The translations under genes and the position numbers were made by a program. A stretch of 64,000 nucleotides of DNA, from assembly GCF_900089585.1 (NCBI RefSeq), contig NZ_FLRH01000003.1, positions 729,001 through 793,000 of the forward strand. The letters run 5' to 3'. A model generated the notes under the pieces. The model worked only from the letters and a program-made list of their open reading frames with translations. It made no database searches and was not told the origin of the DNA. Source of the DNA: Micromonospora sediminicola. GTDB lineage: Bacteria > Actinomycetota > Actinomycetes > Mycobacteriales > Micromonosporaceae. Below, piece by piece: positions 50,493 to 58,674 of this stretch (position 1 is the first letter of the stretch; every line of letters starts with the position of its first letter).

Positions 50493-51941
50493 TCACTCCG
50501 CCGACGCCCGGGCGGCAGCCTGGAGCGCGGTGCGCACGTCAGTGACCTCGATCACGCGCATGTTCTCCGGGGCGACGCCGCTGCTGCCCGGGCCGCAGCC
50601 GGGCGGCACCAGGGCCAGCCGGAAGCCCAGCCGGGCGGCCTCGGCCAACCGTCGGGGGACCGCGCCGACCCGGCGCACCTCGCCGGTCAGCCCGACCTCT
50701 CCGATGGCGACCAGGTGCGCGTTGAGCGCGAGGTTGAGCCCGCCGGACGCGACGGCGAGCGCCACGGCCAGGTCGGCCGCCGGCTCGACCACCCGGATGC
50801 CGCCGACCGTGGCGGCGAAGACCTCCCGGTCGTGCAGCGTCAGCCGCTCGGTGCGCCGCTGGAGCACCGCGAGGACCATGGCCAGCCGGGCGCCGTCGAG
50901 ACCCGAGACGGTGCGCCGGGGCGAACCGGCGACGGTGGCCCCGATCAGCGCCTGCACCTCGGTGACCAGCGCCCGCCGCCCCTCCATCGCCACCGTCACG
51001 CAGGTGCCCGGCACCGGCTCGGAATAGCGGGTCAGGAAGAGGCCGGACGGGTCGGCGAGGCTGCTGATGCCGCCCTCGTGCATCTCGAAGCAGCCCACCT
51101 CGTCGGCCGCGCCGAACCGGTTCTTCACGCCGCGCACCATCCGCAGCGAGGAGTGCTTGTCGCCCTCGAAGTGCAGCACCACGTCGACCAGGTGCTCCAG
51201 CACCCGCGGGCCGGCCACCTGGCCGTCCTTGGTGACGTGCCCGACCAGCACGGTGGCGATGCCCCGCTCCTTGGCCACCGCGACCAGCGCCGCGGTGACC
51301 GCGCGCACCTGGGTGACCCCGCCCGGCACGCCCTCGGTGCCGGTGGTGGAGATGGTCTGCACCGAGTCGAGCACCAGCAGCCCCGGCTTGACCGCGTCGA
51401 GGTGGCCGAGCACCGCCGACAGGTCACTCTCGGCGGCCAGGTAGAGCTGGTCGTGCAGGGTGCCCATCCGCTCGGCGCGCAGCCGCACCTGGCTGACCGA
51501 CTCCTCGCCGCTGACCACGAGCGACGGGCTGCCCGCGCCGGCGGCCCACTGCTGGGCCACGTCGAGCAGCAGGGTGGACTTGCCGACGCCGGGCTCGCCG
51601 GCCAGCAGCACCACCGCGCCGGGGACCAGGCCGCCGCCGAGCACCCGGTCGAGCTCGCTGACCCCGGTCGGCCGGGCACGGGCCGGAGCGGCGCTGATGG
51701 TGGCGATCGGCCGGGCCGGCTCGGCCGGCATCCGGGAGCTGACCACCCGGCCGGAGACCACCGGGCCGGTGACGGTGCACTCGACCACCGAGCCCCACTC
51801 GCCGCACTCGGGGCACCGGCCCACCCACTTCGGCGGCTGGTGACCGCACGCGTCGCACTCGTAGGCCGGGCGGGGTTCGCGGGCGGCGGCGCGACCGCGG
51901 CCGGCGCCGGCACGGGAGGAGGTCGATCGGGGCGAGGTCAC
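50493..51941 (-). CDS. radA: DNA repair protein RadA
   Basis: RadA is a RecA-like ATPase and branch-migration helicase. It shows the N-terminal C4 zinc finger YECDACGHQPPKWVGRCPECGEW, Walker A LLAGEPGVGKSTLLLDVA, the RadA-specific KNRFG motif (RGVKNRFGAADE) and a C-terminal Lon-protease-like domain (SGLDGARLAMVLAVLQRR ... GEVGLTGEVRRVGAVPRRLAEAARLGF). GTG 51941 is preferred over the adjacent GTG 51944 because TAGCGT then lies 6 nt upstream. It is transcribed toward disA, which follows after about 140 nt. Confidence 0.95.
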   Translation of the reverse strand: MTSPRSTSSRAGAGRGRAAAREPRPAYECDACGHQPPKWVGRCPECGEWGSVVECTVTGPVVSGRVVSSRMPAEPARPIATISAAPARARPTGVSELDRVLGGGLVPGAVVLLAGEPGVGKSTLLLDVAQQWAAGAGSPSLVVSGEESVSQVRLRAERMGTLHDQLYLAAESDLSAVLGHLDAVKPGLLVLDSVQTISTTGTEGVPGGVTQVRAVTAALVAVAKERGIATVLVGHVTKDGQVAGPRVLEHLVDVVLHFEGDKHSSLRMVRGVKNRFGAADEVGCFEMHEGGISSLADPSGLFLTRYSEPVPGTCVTVAMEGRRALVTEVQALIGATVAGSPRRTVSGLDGARLAMVLAVLQRRTERLTLHDREVFAATVGGIRVVEPAADLAVALAVASGGLNLALNAHLVAIGEVGLTGEVRRVGAVPRRLAEAARLGFRLALVPPGCGPGSSGVAPENMRVIEVTDVRTALQAAARASAE

Positions 51942-51947
51942 CACAGG

Positions 51948-51953
51948 ACGCTA
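51948..51953 (-). promoter_or_regulatory. radA: Leaderless-type -10 element (TAGCGT) for radA
   Basis: On the minus strand TAGCGT is followed by CCTGTG (6 nt) and GTG 51941. Confidence 0.45.
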
Positions 51954-52048
51954 ACCGGACGGTATGACGAACGCCCACCCTCCGGACGACGACACCGCCG
52001 GCGTGGCGCTGGCCACGAACGGCGGTGTCGACGGAACGGAGAACGGCG

Positions 52049-52822
52049 TCAGCCGTGGCTGCCGCCCTCGACGCCACCCTCTTCGCCGGCGTGCTCGCGC
52101 GGGTTGACCACCGCGGAGGGCTCGGCCTCGGGGGTCAGCGGAACGCCGATCGGGGCCGGAGTCTTGATCACCTTGCCGCCACCGAAGTCGAAGGTCAGGT
52201 TGACCTGCTGGCCGACGAGCAGCTTCTGGTTCAGGCCGACCAGCTGGAGGAACTGCGGGTTGCCGCTGTTCAGCTGGGCGTAGGAGAGGGCCGGGATCTC
52301 GATCCGGGCCGGCTGGCCGGCGGGCGCCGACTCGCTCTCCGACGGCGACGGGCTGGCCGAGGCGGACTCGCCCGCCGACGGCGAGCCGGTGACGTCGAGC
52401 GACTGGCTGGGCGAGGCGCTCGGGTCGGCGGCGGTCGGCGAGGCCGAGGCCGGCTCGGTCGGCGAACCGGTCGGGGTGGCCGCGCCGCTGGACCCGGCAC
52501 CGCCGGTGAGCAGGATCTCGCGGGCGCTGTCGGTGGTGACGGTCACGGTCACCGGGGCCTGGCTGTCGTTGTAGATCACGACGTTGAGCGGCGCGGTCGC
52601 GCCCGCCTCGTAGCCCTTCGGTCCCGGGAACTGCACGTAGAGCCCGCGCACCTTGTAGAGGTTGTCGGAGGTCTGGACGTTGACGCCCTGTACCGACGGG
52701 ATCTTGTTGGCGGTCTCGGCGATCTGCCCGGCGCCGCACCCGGACAGCAGCAGGCTCGCCGCCGCCGCCGTGCCGGCCAGCAGCAGGGCCGGCCCCCGGG
52801 AACCCCTGATCGAGCGCGTCAC
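52049..52822 (-). CDS. Lipoprotein with Ser/Ala/Pro-rich central linker
   Basis: The 257-residue precursor has a lipobox (AAAASLLLSGC, Cys about 29) and a beta-rich domain interrupted by a 75-residue Ser/Pro/Ala/Thr-rich insert (about residues 110-185). It opens GQIAETANKIPSVQGVNVQTSDNLYKVRGLYVQFPGPKGYEAG and ends IPALSYAQLNSGNPQFLQLVGLNQKLLVGQQVNLTFDFGGG. The layout resembles actinobacterial surface lipoproteins of the LpqE type next to radA/disA. GTG 52822 has GAGGAGG 8-14 nt upstream on the minus strand. The C-terminal tail is His/Gly/Glu-rich. Function is unknown. Confidence 0.75.
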   Translation of the reverse strand: MTRSIRGSRGPALLLAGTAAAASLLLSGCGAGQIAETANKIPSVQGVNVQTSDNLYKVRGLYVQFPGPKGYEAGATAPLNVVIYNDSQAPVTVTVTTDSAREILLTGGAGSSGAATPTGSPTEPASASPTAADPSASPSQSLDVTGSPSAGESASASPSPSESESAPAGQPARIEIPALSYAQLNSGNPQFLQLVGLNQKLLVGQQVNLTFDFGGGKVIKTPAPIGVPLTPEAEPSAVVNPREHAGEEGGVEGGSHG

Positions 52823-52964
52823 GTCGGTCCTCCTCGTCACGATCCCCGCCCGGTCGACCCCCGGGCACGGGGTGGCCATACCCGCGCAGACCGCGCTCCA
52901 GGGTAGTTGGAGCTGATCGAGGCCCGCACGCGGACCCGGCAATGCCCCCCGCGCAGGGGACTTC

Positions 52965-53804
52965 TCAGACCACCCGGCCGTTCGCCACCAGCAGCACCAC
53001 ATCGATCAACGCCACCACCAGCACCGCCCGGAAGGCGGTCACCGGCCGGTCGCCGGCCCGGGCGGCGGCGCGTCCCGCGTACCAACCGAGGGCCGGCACC
53101 GCGACGGCGGCGGCGACCGCCGACAGGCCGGTCCACGACGGCGGCCCGGGTGGTCCGAACACCAGCGCGACGGTGGCCGCGAGGAGCAGCCCGGCGGCGG
53201 CCAGCCGGCTGCCCCCGGACCCCAGCCGGTGCGGCAGTCCGCGCACGCCGGTCCGGGCGTCGTCGGCCAGGTCCGGCAGGACGTTCGCGAAGTGCGCCCC
53301 GGCGCCCAGCAGCGCGGCGGCGGCCACCAGCCAGGCCGGTGGCGCGGGCGAGCCGGGCAGGGCCAGCACCACGAAGGCGGGCAGCGCGCCGAACGAGACC
53401 GCGTAGGGCAGCACCGACACCGGCGTCGACTTCAGCGGCCGGTTGTAGAGCAGCGCGGAGACCAGTCCCAGGGTGGCGCACGCGGCCGCGGCCGGTCCGC
53501 CGGCCAGCGCCAGCAGCGGGGTGGCGACCGCGGCCACCGCGGTGGCGCGGACCAGCGTCGGCCGGGTGACCGCGCCGGTGGTCACCGGCTTGTCGGTACG
53601 CCCCACCGCGGCGTCCCGCTCGGCGTCGATCAGGTCGTTGCTCCAGCCCACCGCGAGTTGGCTGGCCAGCACCGTCGACGCCACCACGGCGACGCCGACG
53701 GCGGAGTGCCCGACGCCGGCCGCGAGCAGCGCGGCGACCACGACGACCGCCGCCGCCGGCTCCGGATGGCTCGCCCTGACCAGCCCTAACACCCGCGTCG
53801 ACAT
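52965..53804 (-). CDS. UbiA-family aromatic prenyltransferase
   Basis: The 279-residue membrane enzyme has about eight helices. The first Asp-rich motif, NDLIDAERD (NDxxDxxxD, about residue 56), sits in VGWSNDLIDAERDAAVGRTDKPV; the second acidic motif, NVLPDLADDARTGVRGLPHRLG (DxxxD, about residue 176), binds the prenyl diphosphate through Mg. The substrate is inferred to be a phenolic made by the neighbouring type III PKS; another reading is SCO4491-like polyprenyl transfer. It diverges from the UbiG-like methyltransferase gene, with 45 bp between the start codons. Confidence 0.85.
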   Translation of the reverse strand: MSTRVLGLVRASHPEPAAAVVVVAALLAAGVGHSAVGVAVVASTVLASQLAVGWSNDLIDAERDAAVGRTDKPVTTGAVTRPTLVRATAVAAVATPLLALAGGPAAAACATLGLVSALLYNRPLKSTPVSVLPYAVSFGALPAFVVLALPGSPAPPAWLVAAAALLGAGAHFANVLPDLADDARTGVRGLPHRLGSGGSRLAAAGLLLAATVALVFGPPGPPSWTGLSAVAAAVAVPALGWYAGRAAARAGDRPVTAFRAVLVVALIDVVLLVANGRVV

Positions 53805-53849
53805 AAGGGAAGTCTGGTCGTTACCGGGGAGTCGTGCCACGCTCGGACC

Positions 53850-54605
53850 ATGCCAGAAGCGTCCCCGGTGTCCACACCGCACCGGGTGCTGCCGCCGAAC
53901 GACCCCCGGCAGTACGACGACCTGGCCGGGGAGTGGTGGCGGCCGGACGGCGCGTTCGCGATGCTGCACTGGCTGGCCCGCGCCCGCGCGGCCCTGGTGC
54001 CGCCCGCGTCCACCCCGGACGACCTGCTGGTCGACCTCGGCTGCGGAGCCGGGCTGCTGGCGCCGCACCTGGTCGGGAAGGGCTACCGGCACGTCGGGGT
54101 GGACCTGACCCGCTCCGCGCTCGACCAGGCCGCCGCGCACGGTGTGACGGTGCTCCAGGGCGACGCCACCGCCGTGCCCCTGGCCGACGGCTGCGCCGCC
54201 GTGGTCTCCGCCGGCGAGCTGCTGGAGCACGTGCCGGACTGGCGGCGGGCGGTGGCCGAGGCGTGCCGCCTGCTGCGCCCCGGCGGCCTGCTGGTGCTCG
54301 ACACGCTCAACGACACGCTGCTGGCCCGGCTGGTCGCGGTGGAGGTGGGCGAGCGGCTGCCCACCGTGCCGCGCGGAATCCACGACCCACGGTTGTTCGT
54401 GGACGCCCGCGCGCTGGTCGCCGAGTGCGCCCGGCACGGCGTGTCGCTGCGGCTGCGCGGGGTCCGGCCGGAGCTGGGCGGCACGCTGGCCTGGCTGCTG
54501 CGCCGATGGCGCGGCGGTGACCGTCCGGCCCGGACGGAGCCGCGCATCGTGCCGACCCGGTCCACCGCCGTGCTCTATCAGGGCAGGGGGCGCCGGAGCG
54601 GGTAG
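53850..54605 (+). CDS. UbiG-like SAM-dependent O-methyltransferase
   Basis: The 251-residue protein has the UbiG N-terminal signature QYDDLAGEWWRPDGAFAMLHWLARARAALV, SAM motif I LLVDLGCGAGLLAPHLVGKG, VGVDLTRSALDQA, and SAGELLEHVPDWRRAVAEACRLLRPGGLLVLDTLN. UbiG-type enzymes methylate catechol or hydroquinone hydroxyls on quinone precursors. With a UbiA prenyltransferase on one side and a type III PKS on the other, a methoxyhydroquinone-type product is likely. ATG 53850 is the first codon fitting the family; no strong ribosome-binding site is visible. Confidence 0.85.
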   Translation: MPEASPVSTPHRVLPPNDPRQYDDLAGEWWRPDGAFAMLHWLARARAALVPPASTPDDLLVDLGCGAGLLAPHLVGKGYRHVGVDLTRSALDQAAAHGVTVLQGDATAVPLADGCAAVVSAGELLEHVPDWRRAVAEACRLLRPGGLLVLDTLNDTLLARLVAVEVGERLPTVPRGIHDPRLFVDARALVAECARHGVSLRLRGVRPELGGTLAWLLRRWRGGDRPARTEPRIVPTRSTAVLYQGRGRRSG

Positions 54606-54647
54606 CCGGGACGGCCCGGGGTAAAGGGACGCCGAGAAGGGGGCGAC

Positions 54648-55814
54648 ATGACTGTGCACGCGCTGGAGGCGGCCCGCCGGTTGGCGCCGCGACTGGCCGC
54701 CCGCGCGGCCGAGCACGACCGGGACGGCTCGTTCCCGGTGGACGACTTCGCCGACCTCCGGGCGGCCGGCCTGTTCGGGCTGATGGTGCCGCAGGCGCTG
54801 GGCGGCCGGGGCGCCAGCTTCGCCGAGTACGCGGCGGTCGCCACCGAGTTGGCCCGGGGCAACGGCGCGACCGCGCTGGTGTTCAACATGCACGCCTCGG
54901 TCACCGGGGCGCTGGGCGCGGTCACCGAGGAACTGGCCGAGGCGCTCGGCGTACCGGACGAGGCGCTGGCCGCCCGCGACCGGCTGCTGCGCGCGGCGGC
55001 CGACGGCTCCTGGTACGCGGTGGCGATGAGCGAACGCGGCGCCGGCGCGCGACTGTCCCAGCTCAGCACGGTCTACGAGCCGGTCGACGGCGGCTGGCAC
55101 ATCAAGGGCAGCAAGACCTTCTGCTCCGGCGCCGGCCACCCGGACGGCTATCTGGTGGCCGCCCGCAGCGCCGCCGACCAGTCGGTGGTCTCCCAGTTCC
55201 TGGTCCCGGCCGGCGAGGGCATCACGGTCGAGCCCACCTGGGACTCGCTGGGCATGCGGGCCACCTCCTCGCACGACCTGCACCTGGACGTGACGGTCCC
55301 GGCCGACCGGCTGCTCGGCGGGGTCGAGGGGCTGGCCCTGGTGGTCGCCCAGCTCATGCCGCACTGGCTGGTCGCCAGCTACGCGGCCGTCTACGTGGGG
55401 GTGGCGCGGGCCGCCATCGACGCCGCCGCCGAGCACCTGAACGCCCGCAACCTGGCCGGCCTGCCGGCGGTCCGGGCCCGCCTGGGCCGGGCGGACGCGG
55501 CCGCCGCCGCCGCCGAGCTGGTGGTCGCCGAGGCGGCCCGCCGGGTCGACGAGGCCCCCGGCGACGCGGAGACGAACCGCTGGGTGTGGCGGGCCAAGCT
55601 GCTGGCCGGCACCACGGCGGCCGAGGTGGCGGCGTCCATGCTGGAGGCCGCGGGCACCTCGGCGACCCGCCGGGGCCACCCGCTGGAGCGGCTCTACCGG
55701 GACGCCCGCTGCGGCTCGCTGCACCCGGCCACGTCCGACGTCTGCGCCGACTGGCTCGGCATCGCGGCGCTCGGCGGCGACCCGGACCGTGACGGCTCGA
55801 CCCCTCGTTGGTGA
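54648..55814 (+). CDS. Acyl-CoA dehydrogenase-fold flavoprotein, possible flavin monooxygenase
   Basis: The 388-residue protein has the acyl-CoA dehydrogenase fold: LRAAGLFGLMVPQALGGRGASFAEYAAVATELARGNGATALVFNMHASV, a middle domain with IKGSKTFCSGAGHPDGYLVAAR, and a C-terminal helical domain. Its C-terminus (ATRRGHPLERLYRDARCGSLHPATSDV) resembles the group D flavin monooxygenase branch (HsaA/DszC-like, Acyl-CoA_dh_2), and I see no obvious catalytic Glu. It could therefore hydroxylate the PKS-derived ring and not oxidise an acyl-CoA. AAGGGGG lies 6 nt before ATG 54648. The stop overlaps the GTGA of a 60-bp repeat leading into the PKS gene. Confidence 0.75.
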   Translation: MTVHALEAARRLAPRLAARAAEHDRDGSFPVDDFADLRAAGLFGLMVPQALGGRGASFAEYAAVATELARGNGATALVFNMHASVTGALGAVTEELAEALGVPDEALAARDRLLRAAADGSWYAVAMSERGAGARLSQLSTVYEPVDGGWHIKGSKTFCSGAGHPDGYLVAARSAADQSVVSQFLVPAGEGITVEPTWDSLGMRATSSHDLHLDVTVPADRLLGGVEGLALVVAQLMPHWLVASYAAVYVGVARAAIDAAAEHLNARNLAGLPAVRARLGRADAAAAAAELVVAEAARRVDEAPGDAETNRWVWRAKLLAGTTAAEVAASMLEAAGTSATRRGHPLERLYRDARCGSLHPATSDVCADWLGIAALGGDPDRDGSTPRW

Positions 55815-55984
55815 GCGCGAGGAGTGAGCCGGGGTTGCGAGCCCCGCAGTCGCGAACGAAGGACGGCCCGGTGAGCGCGAGGAGTGAGCCGGGGTTGCGA
55901 GCCTCGCAGTCGCGAACGAGAAGCGGCCCGGTGAGCGCGAGGGCTGAGGGATCCGAGAGGTGGGGGACGTGGACGTACCGGTGA
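55811..55984 (+). repeat. Two and a fraction 60-bp repeats forming a 57-codon bridging ORF
   Basis: Units start at 55811 and 55871, and a truncated third at 55931. The frame encodes [40 protein letters not shown] and then VSARAEGSERWGTWTYR. The opening GTG overlaps the flavoprotein stop (GTGA), and the closing TGA (55982-55984) overlaps an in-frame GTG of the PKS gene at 55981 (again GTGA). The period is exactly 60 nt, as at 8171-8353. Confidence 0.88.
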
Positions 55985-57018
55985 TCGCGGGTATGGGTAC
56001 GGCGCAGCCGCCGGCCGCCGCGCAGGACGAGCTGTGGACGGGCTTCTTCGCGCGGCACTTCTCCGGGACCACCCGGGCGCTGGCCGAACGGATCTTCGCC
56101 AACTCCGGCGTGACCCGCCGGCAGGCGGCGGTGAACCCGTTGCTGGAGGACGTCTCGGAGTGGCCGACCGAACGGCGGATGCGCCGCTACCAGGTCGAGG
56201 CGCTGCCGCTGGGCAAGGAGGCGGTGGGGCGCGCGCTCACCGCGGCCGGCCTCGACGCCGGTGACGTCGGCCTGTTCGTGGTCTGCTCCTGCACCGGGTA
56301 CGCGACCCCGGGGCTGGACATCCTGCTCGCCCGGGACCTCGGCATGGCCCCGGGCACGCAGCGCATGTTCGTCGGGCACATGGGCTGCTACGCGGCCCTG
56401 CCCGGGCTCGGCGCGGCGAGCGACTTCGTCACCGCCCGGGGTCGGCCCGCGCTGCTGCTCTGCGCGGAGCTGACCAGCCTGCACATCCAGCCGCCGGGCG
56501 CCCGGGTGGACACCCAGCAGATCGTCTCGCACGCGCTCTTCTCCGACGCCGCGGTCGCCGCCGTGGTCGTGCCCGGCGGCCGGGGGTACGCGCTGCGCGA
56601 GGTCACCTCGGTCACCGACACCTCCACCGCCGACCACATGACCTGGGACGTCACCGACACCGGCTTCCGGATGGGCCTGTCGCCGAAGGTGCCGCAGGTG
56701 CTGTCCCGCTACGTCCGGGACCTGGTGGACGACCTGCTGGCCCGGCACGGGTACGACCGTTCCGAGGTGGACGGCTGGGCGGTGCACCCGGGCGGCCCGC
56801 GGATCCTCAACGTGGTGGAACGTGAGCTGGACCTGCCGCCCACGGCGCTGGCCGCGTCCCGGGAGACGCTGGCCGAGCACGGCAACTGCTCGTCGCCGAC
56901 GGTGCTGCTGATCCTGGACCGGCTGTGCCGTGCGCAGCGCCCGCCCCGGCGGGTGGTGATGCTGGCGTTCGGCCCCGGGCTGACGCTCTACGCGGCACTG
57001 CTGGAACGGGCGGGCTGA
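55969..57018 (+). CDS. Type III polyketide synthase
   Basis: The homodimeric chalcone-synthase-like enzyme condenses an acyl-CoA starter with malonyl-CoA units. The catalytic triad is complete: Cys about 140 (GHMGCYAALPGL), His about 273 (WAVHPGGPRI) and Asn about 306 (EHGNCSSPTVLLIL). The C-terminal AFGPGLTLYAALL loop is also present. The length is about 350 residues. The start is ambiguous: GTG 55960, GTG 55969 (AGAGG 8 nt upstream) or GTG 55981, which overlaps the stop of the repeat-encoded frame. With the UbiA, methyltransferase and flavoprotein genes it forms a set like the alkyl-methoxyhydroquinone (agq) cluster known from Actinoplanes. Confidence 0.93.
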   Translation: MDVPVIAGMGTAQPPAAAQDELWTGFFARHFSGTTRALAERIFANSGVTRRQAAVNPLLEDVSEWPTERRMRRYQVEALPLGKEAVGRALTAAGLDAGDVGLFVVCSCTGYATPGLDILLARDLGMAPGTQRMFVGHMGCYAALPGLGAASDFVTARGRPALLLCAELTSLHIQPPGARVDTQQIVSHALFSDAAVAAVVVPGGRGYALREVTSVTDTSTADHMTWDVTDTGFRMGLSPKVPQVLSRYVRDLVDDLLARHGYDRSEVDGWAVHPGGPRILNVVERELDLPPTALAASRETLAEHGNCSSPTVLLILDRLCRAQRPPRRVVMLAFGPGLTLYAALLERAG

Positions 57019-57037
57019 CGGACCGCCGTCGCGTCGA

Positions 57038-57043
57038 TAGCCT
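57038..57043 (+). promoter_or_regulatory. Leaderless-type -10 element (TAGCCT)
   Basis: TAGCCT is followed by GGCGGGC (7 nt) and ATG 57051. Confidence 0.5.
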
Positions 57044-57050
57044 GGCGGGC

Positions 57051-57650
57051 ATGGCCTCCGAGGAGCGGACCCGGTTGGCGCTGCTGGCCGGCCTGACCGC
57101 GCTGGCGTTGGTGCTCGGCGGGTGGTGGTGGCGGTCGACGGCGCCCCGGGTCGGCGCGACCCCGGGCGGTTCCGCCGACGACCTCGTCCGGTCCCGCGTC
57201 GATGCCGCGACCGGGAGGGACTGGCCGGGACCATCGAGCGGATCGGACGCGACGGTGGTCGCGGTCGATCCCTCCTCCGGCGAGCTGGGCTCCGATCCGG
57301 ACCGCTCGCTGATCATCCAGGTGGAACCCGACGGGGCGGCGCGTCCGCTCCAGGTTTCGCACGTGGTGTGGCGGGAGACGTCCCGGCTGACGCCCGGCGG
57401 GTCGCCACTCGTCCGGCAGGCGAACCCGTCGCAGGGCGACAAGTACCGGCTGTCGGTGGGCTGCTCGGGCGACGGGGTGGTCACGGTGGGCTTGTCCGGT
57501 GCGGGATCCGACGATGTCGAGCGGGTGCTGCGCTGCGGGGGGCGGCTGGACATCCCGTTGTTGGACGGCAACGGCACACCGATGATGGTGCGGTTCGCCG
57601 TCCTGCGGGGTCAGGCCACGCTCGACGCCCGGCTGGAGGCGCTCTACTGA
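57051..57650 (+). CDS. Hypothetical membrane-anchored secreted protein, 199 aa
   Basis: An N-terminal hydrophobic helix (residues about 9-27, LALLAGLTALALVLGGWWW) anchors an extracytoplasmic domain. Its second half (YRLSVGCSGDGVVTVGLSGAGSDDVERVLRCGGRLDIPLLDGNGTPMMVRFAVLRGQATLDARLEALY) looks like a small beta-sandwich with two Cys residues. No family is recognised. ATG 57051 has TAGCCT 7 nt upstream. It is convergent with the next gene, with only 7 nt between stop codons. Confidence 0.65.
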   Translation: MASEERTRLALLAGLTALALVLGGWWWRSTAPRVGATPGGSADDLVRSRVDAATGRDWPGPSSGSDATVVAVDPSSGELGSDPDRSLIIQVEPDGAARPLQVSHVVWRETSRLTPGGSPLVRQANPSQGDKYRLSVGCSGDGVVTVGLSGAGSDDVERVLRCGGRLDIPLLDGNGTPMMVRFAVLRGQATLDARLEALY

Positions 57651-57657
57651 GCCCGGC

Positions 57658-58347
57658 TCAGCCGCCGAGCCGGACCAGGTCGTCGCGGTAGTCGGTCGCC
57701 GGGCCCAGCTCTGGCACCAGCCGGACCAGCGTGCCCTGCCGGTCCACCAGCAGCGCGGCGGCGGTGCCGGGGTGGGCGACGAGGTGCAGGTAGGACCGCA
57801 GTCCGCCGGCCGGGTCGCCGAGGGGCCGCACGCCGGGGACGGTGGCGGGGCCGGCGCTGCGGCCCTCGGTCACGGTCACCACGGTGACCCCGGCAGGTGC
57901 GGCCGCGGCCGCCGTGCCGACCTGGTCGGCGCAGGTGCAGGCGTCCACCAGGATGATCATGGCGGGTAGCAGGCTGCGCAGCGGCACCGGCGTGTCGTCG
58001 CCGCCGACCAGGTCGAGCGCGGGGAGCGGGCCGACCGCCAGCGGCGTGGCCGTGGTCCGGGGCAGCACGGTCGGGGCGCCGGAGCGGTTGGACCGGGGCC
58101 AGGTGACGGCCGCCAGGCCGGCGAGCGTGACCAGCACCGAGACCAGCAGCGCGAGTGCCGGAAGCCCGATCCGGACCGGGCCGGGCCGGGGCGCCGGCCG
58201 GGGGTCGCGGCGTAGCTCCCGGCGAACCTGCCGGGCCTCGTCGGCCAGCGCGGAGGCGTCGTCGGGGACGACCACCCGGCCCCATTCGGGCGGGAGCCCG
58301 GGCAGTCCGTCCGGCGGCCCCTGGCCGTCTGCGTCAGGCACGCCCAT
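57658..58347 (-). CDS. Membrane-anchored thioredoxin-fold-like protein
   Basis: The 229-residue protein has an acidic cytoplasmic N-terminus, one transmembrane helix (about residues 64-85, IGLPALALLVSVLVTLAGLAAV) and an external domain. That domain, LPALDLVGGDDTPVPLRSLLPAMIILVDACTCADQVGTAAAAAPAGVTVVTVTEG ... LLVDRQGTLVRLVPELG, has the order of a peroxiredoxin/TlpA-like fold, with CTC at the active-site position. A redox role is inference; the CxC spacing is unusual. ATG 58347 has TGGGGGT 5-11 nt upstream on the minus strand. Confidence 0.6.
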   Translation of the reverse strand: MGVPDADGQGPPDGLPGLPPEWGRVVVPDDASALADEARQVRRELRRDPRPAPRPGPVRIGLPALALLVSVLVTLAGLAAVTWPRSNRSGAPTVLPRTTATPLAVGPLPALDLVGGDDTPVPLRSLLPAMIILVDACTCADQVGTAAAAAPAGVTVVTVTEGRSAGPATVPGVRPLGDPAGGLRSYLHLVAHPGTAAALLVDRQGTLVRLVPELGPATDYRDDLVRLGG

Positions 58348-58542
58348 CGGACCCCCAGGAACGTCTCGGTGAGCGGACGTCGCGTCCTCCACCAGCGTCC
58401 CGCACCGAGGGCCGTACCGCCACACCTGGGCGCGAGTGGAGTTACGGAGCTACCATGGAAGAAGCGCATTGCCCTAGATCTGGACGCTCCCGTCACCCGT
58501 GCCAGGTTGTCATTCGTTCGTCACGGAGCGTGTTGAAACCAT

Positions 58543-58576
58543 CGGCTTGACCGCCTGTCAAGCCGAAGAAATACCT
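58543..58576 (+). promoter_or_regulatory. carD: Candidate carD promoter overlapping a 9-bp inverted repeat
   Basis: CGGCTTGAC (58543-58551) and GTCAAGCCG (58557-58565) are exact inverted arms with a 5-nt loop. TTGACC (58547-58552) inside the left arm is followed after 18 nt by ATACCT (58571-58576), a sigma-70-like pair; the repeat could be an operator. Confidence 0.5.
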
Positions 58577-58641
58577 CTCACAGGGCCCCTGAGCTGCGCC
58601 AACGGTCAGGACAGCGGTGAGACATCGGTGCCTGAGCGTGT

Positions 58642-58647
58642 TACCCT
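58642..58647 (+). promoter_or_regulatory. carD: Second carD -10 element (TACCCT)
   Basis: TACCCT, preceded by TGT, would give a leader of about 20-25 nt containing AAAGGGG before ATG 58675. A -35 element is not obvious. Confidence 0.4.
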
Positions 58648-58674
58648 AGACACAGCGAAAGGGGTTTCGAACCT

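Noticed and set aside
52965..56102. Minus-strand open frame extending the UbiA gene to more than 1000 codons
   Set aside because: UbiA starts at ATG 53804; the rest is antisense to the methyltransferase, flavoprotein and repeat.
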